The translations under genes and the position numbers were made by a program. Below are positions 31,877-35,093 of a DNA stretch of 35,093 bases, in pieces. Under the pieces are notes generated by a model that did not search any database, was not told where the DNA came from, and saw only the letters and a program-made list of their open reading frames with translations. Origin of the DNA: Candidatus Vecturithrix granuli (GTDB lineage: Bacteria; Moduliflexota; Moduliflexia; Moduliflexales; Moduliflexaceae); NCBI GenBank assembly GCA_000739535.1, contig DF820466.1, positions 243,050-278,142 on the forward strand, in the 5' to 3' direction. Numbering within the stretch: the first letter of the stretch is position 1; each line of letters begins with the position of its first letter.

Positions 31877-32827
31877 GTGATACAAAAATTTTTTGCACAA
31901 GGTAACGGATTCTCGTTCAAAAAATATGGGATGATGATCGGGTTCATCATGATCAGCATCATTATTTCGCTGATTACGCCGAATTTCTTGACGGCTCGCA
32001 ACATTCTTAATATGTTGCGTCAGAGTTCAATCGTGGGGATTATGGCGATTGGCAGTACCTTTGTGATTATCGGAGGAGGTTTTGATATTTCCGTCGGTTC
32101 GCTGCTGGCATTGACAGCCGCGATGTCGCTCGGTTTACAACAACATATCCCCTGGTATCTGGCTATCGTGGTTGTGCTTCTGGTTGGAGCCTTTGCCGGC
32201 CTGATCAATGGCATTTTGACGGCCAAAATCAAAATTGTGGCAATTATCACGACCCTGGGTACCATGACCATTTTGCGTGGAGCCACCTATTTATATACCG
32301 GCGGCTATCCGATTCTGGGCAGTTCTGAGTATTTCAAATTTATCGGGTCTGGGTACATTGGTTTTCTCCCCTTTCCGATTCTTCTGTTATTGCTTATGGT
32401 GATCTTCTGGCAATTTATCCTGCGTAAAACGAAATTAGGGCGTTATGCCTGTGCTATAGGAGGAAACAAAGAAGCGGCTCGCTTATCCGGCGTGCCGGTA
32501 GATTTTTATCATATCATGACCTTTGTGATTGGTGGTCTGATGGCAGCGATGTCTGGCATTATTTACGCCGCTCGTCTCAATTCCGCCACTCCCCTGGCCG
32601 GGCAGGGCTATGAACTGGATGCGATCGCCTCGACCGTGATCGGCGGAACCAGTGTGTCTGGAGGCGAAGGCAGTGTGATTGGCACGCTTATCGGCGTGTT
32701 ATTGCTCAATGTGGTCAACAATATGTTCAACCTGCTTGGCATTCAGGTGCATATCCAGTACGTCGTGAAAGGCATCATTATTTTGGCTGTCGTCGGAGTA
32801 GATTCTTATTCGAAATTTAAAGAATAA
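31877..32827 (+). CDS. CUT2 sugar ABC transporter permease, second system
   Basis: Inner-membrane permease, BPD_transp_2 family, 316 residues with 8-10 spans. The motif appears as IIGGGFDISVGSLLAL (about residue 69), then the TKLGRYACAIGGNKEAARLS loop (about 188) and the DAIASTVIGGTSVSGGEGSV segment (about 252). The start is GTG at 31877 after CGGAGGAAG. It is the last gene of the second CUT2 operon. Confidence 0.87.
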   Translation: MIQKFFAQGNGFSFKKYGMMIGFIMISIIISLITPNFLTARNILNMLRQSSIVGIMAIGSTFVIIGGGFDISVGSLLALTAAMSLGLQQHIPWYLAIVVVLLVGAFAGLINGILTAKIKIVAIITTLGTMTILRGATYLYTGGYPILGSSEYFKFIGSGYIGFLPFPILLLLLMVIFWQFILRKTKLGRYACAIGGNKEAARLSGVPVDFYHIMTFVIGGLMAAMSGIIYAARLNSATPLAGQGYELDAIASTVIGGTSVSGGEGSVIGTLIGVLLLNVVNNMFNLLGIQVHIQYVVKGIIILAVVGVDSYSKFKE

Positions 32828-32911
32828 GATCAAAAATGTTCTTATTCCCCTCATTACATGGCCTAATACGCTCCGAGCGCCAGAGTTGTAAGCATTTCTC
32901 GTACTGCGCGC

Positions 32912-33319
32912 CTATGCCAAACTCAATACGACCCCAAGGATGAGGAACGCAAGGAACACACTCTGAACAGAGTGGACAATGACACCCATCCAAGTGCTGC
33001 GGAAGTGCCAGCTCGGAAATGCGTAAAGGAAGACACTGGCGATGACAGACCCCGGAATACCCCAGGGCTGGTGAACGTGCCAGAAGCCATGGAGCACGCC
33101 GTTTGCTACCCAGTTCCACCTGCCGAAGACCCCCTCCATCTTGGGAAGCAACACTCCTCGAAAGAAAAACTCCTCTCCCAGGATCGTATTGAAGACAGCG
33201 AAAACCACAAACAAGCCAAAGAACCACCAGGCACCCACCAGCCCGTGCAGGATCTTTTCCGATTCAAAGATTGCGTTAAAGCTATAGCCGGAAGGCTCGG
33301 CAAGAAATAGGTGCTCCAC
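32912..33319 (-). pseudogene. C-terminal part of a CPBP (CAAX protease-like) membrane protease
   Basis: The 135 readable residues hold all CPBP motifs: GEEFFFRG (EExxxR), VLHGFWHVH and a late HSVQS within hydrophobic segments, ending naturally at 32912. The N-terminal half expected of the family (another 100 or more residues with spans) is absent. In the adjacent frame just upstream, FLKEKNEGHEWST (33310-33350) looks coding and could join near 33300-33310 by a frameshift. Before that no homologous sequence is evident. CPBP proteins process prenylated or signal proteins and some give bacteriocin self-immunity. It is probably a broken gene. Confidence 0.6.
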
Positions 33320-33953
33320 TCATGACCTTCATTCTTCTCCTTGAGGAACGCTCCTGATGACTTCCCCTGGGGCATTGGGATACCTCATGCCCGTACCATC
33401 AGGACAACGGGATTCAGACTTCGCCAGTTGCCATCCTGGTTACTGAGGCTTTCCGTTGAATGTTGCATTGCATCGCTGAGCATTGGAATTCAGCCAATCC
33501 AGGTTTCACTATACGCATCAGCCCTTGCGGTCACGTCTTGCATCGCCTCCTTCTGCTCATGCCGCTTTCCCTGCCTGCTGTGTGTCCCCTTGACCTTTCG
33601 GCTCATTTCGGGTTAGCAGAGTGGGCTATGGGGAACTCTGGGAAGTTTCCCCATATTCTCTTATGGATCCGACGGGCATGGTCTCCCCCTGCGGCATGTA
33701 CGAACAACTGCTGGGAAATATCCGCGCTTGCGGGTATGCTCTTCACCATATCTGGAAGTCGGATGACACACAAAAGCTACAGCGCGAGATTTGGCGGTAT
33801 CAGTGTCCGCAATGCTGGACGCCATGTGAAGCCTACCAGAGCATTTTGGGCGATTTCTTGCAATTGCCGTAAAACAAAAGCGGTCACCGACAAAATCCTT
33901 CTGCCGATGACCGCCTCTGCTTGTTCCCCATGCGCTCTATTTGTCAAGAGGAA
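33320..33953. other. Unassigned stretch, no gene supported
   Basis: About 630 bases with several short overlapping frames, none with a family signature or a convincing ribosome-binding site. The best is a plus-strand frame at 33621-33872 with a CPQC-x-x-x-C zinc-ribbon-like string (RYQCPQCWTPCEAY), which might be a transposase remnant. Confidence is too low to call it. The region may be decayed sequence next to the truncated protease. Confidence 0.4.
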
Positions 33954-34529
33954 CTATAAACGTATGGTTGTTTTGACTCTTTTGCGGCCTAATTCAGTTG
34001 GGAACCTTACACAAGCAGCTCCATAAAATTTGCCACTTGGATAGCGCCATGCTCCAAGACAGACGCCTTCACCCGGCTGTCCCCATAGAACAAAGTGATG
34101 CCGTCTCTTAACGCTGAGTAGCGTATCAGTATACCAGAACCATGTTCTGTCTATTGAGTAGAACCCGATCCATACAGGATGACGTGTTGTTCTGACATAC
34201 CAACTCAGTATATAATGTTGTCTCCTCGCTTTCGCAGATGCCAAATCACTGCTATCACTCGATTCTGGTTCGCTTTCATCCGTTTCTATTTCGAGCGTGA
34301 GTGGATTCTCATCACCTCCATCCATGGCAAAGGGCATCCCCATTCCCGAATCATTAACAGGCAAGCCTGCAGCGTCACCCTCCTTGATCACGATCTCATC
34401 CGAACTTCCATCATCTGCCAGTAGATCTGGGCTTGTGGGGGAAACTTGATCGTCTTTCGAGCAACTCACCACGCCGACAAGAACGAATACTGCCAATGCT
34501 GCCAAACACCATTTTACCGACAGCCTCAT
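33954..34529 (-). CDS. Putative lipoprotein of unknown function
   Basis: Protein of 191 residues. A lipoprotein signal occupies residues 1-23 (CLAALAVFVLVG, then VVSCSKDD with the lipobox cysteine at residue 23). Residues 25-100 are acidic and low complexity (D, E, S, P). The C-terminal 90 residues are rich in aromatic and basic residues (YILSWYVRTTRHPVWIGFYS, WFWYTDTLLSV), suggesting a compact beta-sheet domain. A GGAGGGTG ribosome-binding site precedes the ATG. I recognise no family. It stands alone on the minus strand. Confidence 0.65.
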   Translation of the reverse strand: MRLSVKWCLAALAVFVLVGVVSCSKDDQVSPTSPDLLADDGSSDEIVIKEGDAAGLPVNDSGMGMPFAMDGGDENPLTLEIETDESEPESSDSSDLASAKARRQHYILSWYVRTTRHPVWIGFYSIDRTWFWYTDTLLSVKRRHHFVLWGQPGEGVCLGAWRYPSGKFYGAACVRFPTELGRKRVKTTIRL

Positions 34530-34652
34530 TGTGACACCCTCCCCAAGCTGTAAACATTAGAAAATACATATATCATCCTGCGTTCTCTAAAAATACAGCC
34601 TCCATGATAAAAGTTATGAATCATTCAACCAACTCAACCGAACGTGTAATAC

Positions 34653-34681
34653 AATAGACATTATTTCCAACAATGTCTATT
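34653..34681. repeat. Inverted repeat, 10-bp stem
   Basis: AATAGACATT at 34653-34662 is complementary to AATGTCTATT at 34672-34681 with a 9-base loop. It lies in the 290-base gap upstream of the lipoprotein gene. It could be an operator-like dyad or part of a terminator; there is no further evidence. Confidence 0.45.
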
Positions 34682-34819
34682 TAAGAAATTAACATTTTTT
34701 TATGATTTGTCAAGGAGTTCTTCAGGTGTAATAAACAGGTGTTGACAAAATAAGATCGGTTGATTTAGATGCTTCGAACTTATCATGTTTTCTGAGGAAG
34801 AGGTGAGAGATGATCTGGT

Positions 34820-35008
34820 TTAAAAAAGAGGGAACTCAATTAAATATCCTGGGAATGTTTCTAAAAACCCATGTGGCAAGATCTCAATGATCTCTCGATT
34901 ATGATAGTTTTGATCCCATTTCCGTTTCCCTTCTCCCCATTCAATCACCATTCGATCAATGAAATCCTCGAATAATTTTTGGACTTGTTGTGATACCGGG
35001 CGGACCAT
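34820..35008 (-). CDS. Possible small or 5'-truncated protein near contig end
   Basis: From ATG 35008 the frame gives about 62 residues (VRPVSQQVQKLFEDFIDRMV...ILPHGFLETFPGYLIEFPLF) with reasonable codon use. The frame continues upstream to 35083 through a GC-rich stretch that looks artefactual. I do not recognise it; it may be a 3' piece of a larger gene whose start lies beyond the window. Confidence 0.3.
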   Translation of the reverse strand: MVRPVSQQVQKLFEDFIDRMVIEWGEGKRKWDQNYHNREIIEILPHGFLETFPGYLIEFPLF

Positions 35009-35083
35009 CACACGAAATCGTGATGAAGCCGAATGGGACCGGCAGCGGGACCCTGCCCGGACTCCAGAGGCGGTGATGGGCAA

Positions 35084-35093
35084 GGGGGGGGGG
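35084..35093. other. Terminal G homopolymer, probable sequencing artefact
   Basis: The window ends in ten consecutive G residues after an abrupt GC-rich stretch. Poly-G at read or contig ends is a known artefact of two-colour Illumina chemistry. Bases from about 35040 onward should be treated with caution. Confidence 0.6.

Noticed and set aside
33460-34026. 188-residue plus-strand frame
   Set aside because: It overlaps the lipoprotein gene antisense, has no recognisable domain and no good ribosome-binding site.

Overview
The window looks like a bacterial chromosomal segment from a Gram-negative, probably anaerobic heterotroph. The evidence is exported periplasmic binding proteins with type I signal peptides, a Tat-exported hydrolase, an outer-membrane-era style lipoprotein, an oxygen-sensitive radical-SAM sulfatase maturase, an Fe-S cysteine desulfidase, a NapH-like Fe-S membrane protein and a chemoreceptor. 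The many ABC sugar importers, the DUF2442/DUF4160 pair, a PDDEXK_9-like nuclease fragment and dense palindromic repeats recall large-genome candidate phyla from anaerobic digesters (KSB3/Moduliflexota-like). That placement is only an impression. I saw no rRNA, tRNA, CRISPR array, phage module or intact transposase.

Layout. (i) 0.1-7.3 kb, minus strand: a BMP/PnrA-type nucleoside ABC transporter (one double ATPase, two permeases) with an SDR dehydrogenase lodged between the two permease genes, a DUF2442 gene overlapping a frameshifted DUF4160 gene, and an 8-oxoguanine deaminase-like amidohydrolase. Together they suggest purine nucleoside/nucleobase scavenging; the substrate-binding lipoprotein is not in the window. 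(ii) 7.6-11.7 kb: a Tat-exported dienelactone hydrolase, an anaerobic sulfatase maturase with a SEC-C tail, and a TIR-TPR protein. (iii) 12.1-17.6 kb, plus strand: a CUT2 (ribose-type) sugar import operon made of isomerase, binding protein, double ATPase and permease, followed by a class I glutamine amidotransferase. (iv) 17.6-20.3 kb: two tandem palindromic elements abutting a broken PD-(D/E)XK nuclease gene, the L-cysteine desulfidase cyuA, and a run of long palindromes. (v) 20.3-25.8 kb: a chemoreceptor cut short by a 115-bp element that joins it directly to the 3' remnant of a CUT1 sugar-binding protein, then two CUT1 permeases and an SDR dehydrogenase. (vi) 25.9-27.6 kb: a NapH-like ferredoxin membrane protein and a small anchored protein. 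(vii) 27.7-32.8 kb: a second CUT2 operon (binding protein, glycosidase-like TIM barrel, ATPase, permease). (viii) 32.9-35.1 kb: a truncated CPBP protease, an unexplained stretch, a lipoprotein, and a low-quality contig end with a G run.

The main theme is capture of carbohydrates and nucleosides by several ABC importers, each paired with a likely catabolic enzyme, in a genome heavily seeded with small non-coding inverted-repeat elements. At least seven repeat types occur here. They touch gene ends, ribosome-binding sites and operon junctions, and appear to have helped break at least two genes. The most unusual observations are the chemoreceptor/binding-protein junction at 22.7-23.1 kb, a palindrome with an 11-bp duplication of the cyuA Shine-Dalgarno region, the TIR-TPR protein, and the CUT2 operon carrying a cytoplasmic glycosidase-like TIM barrel.
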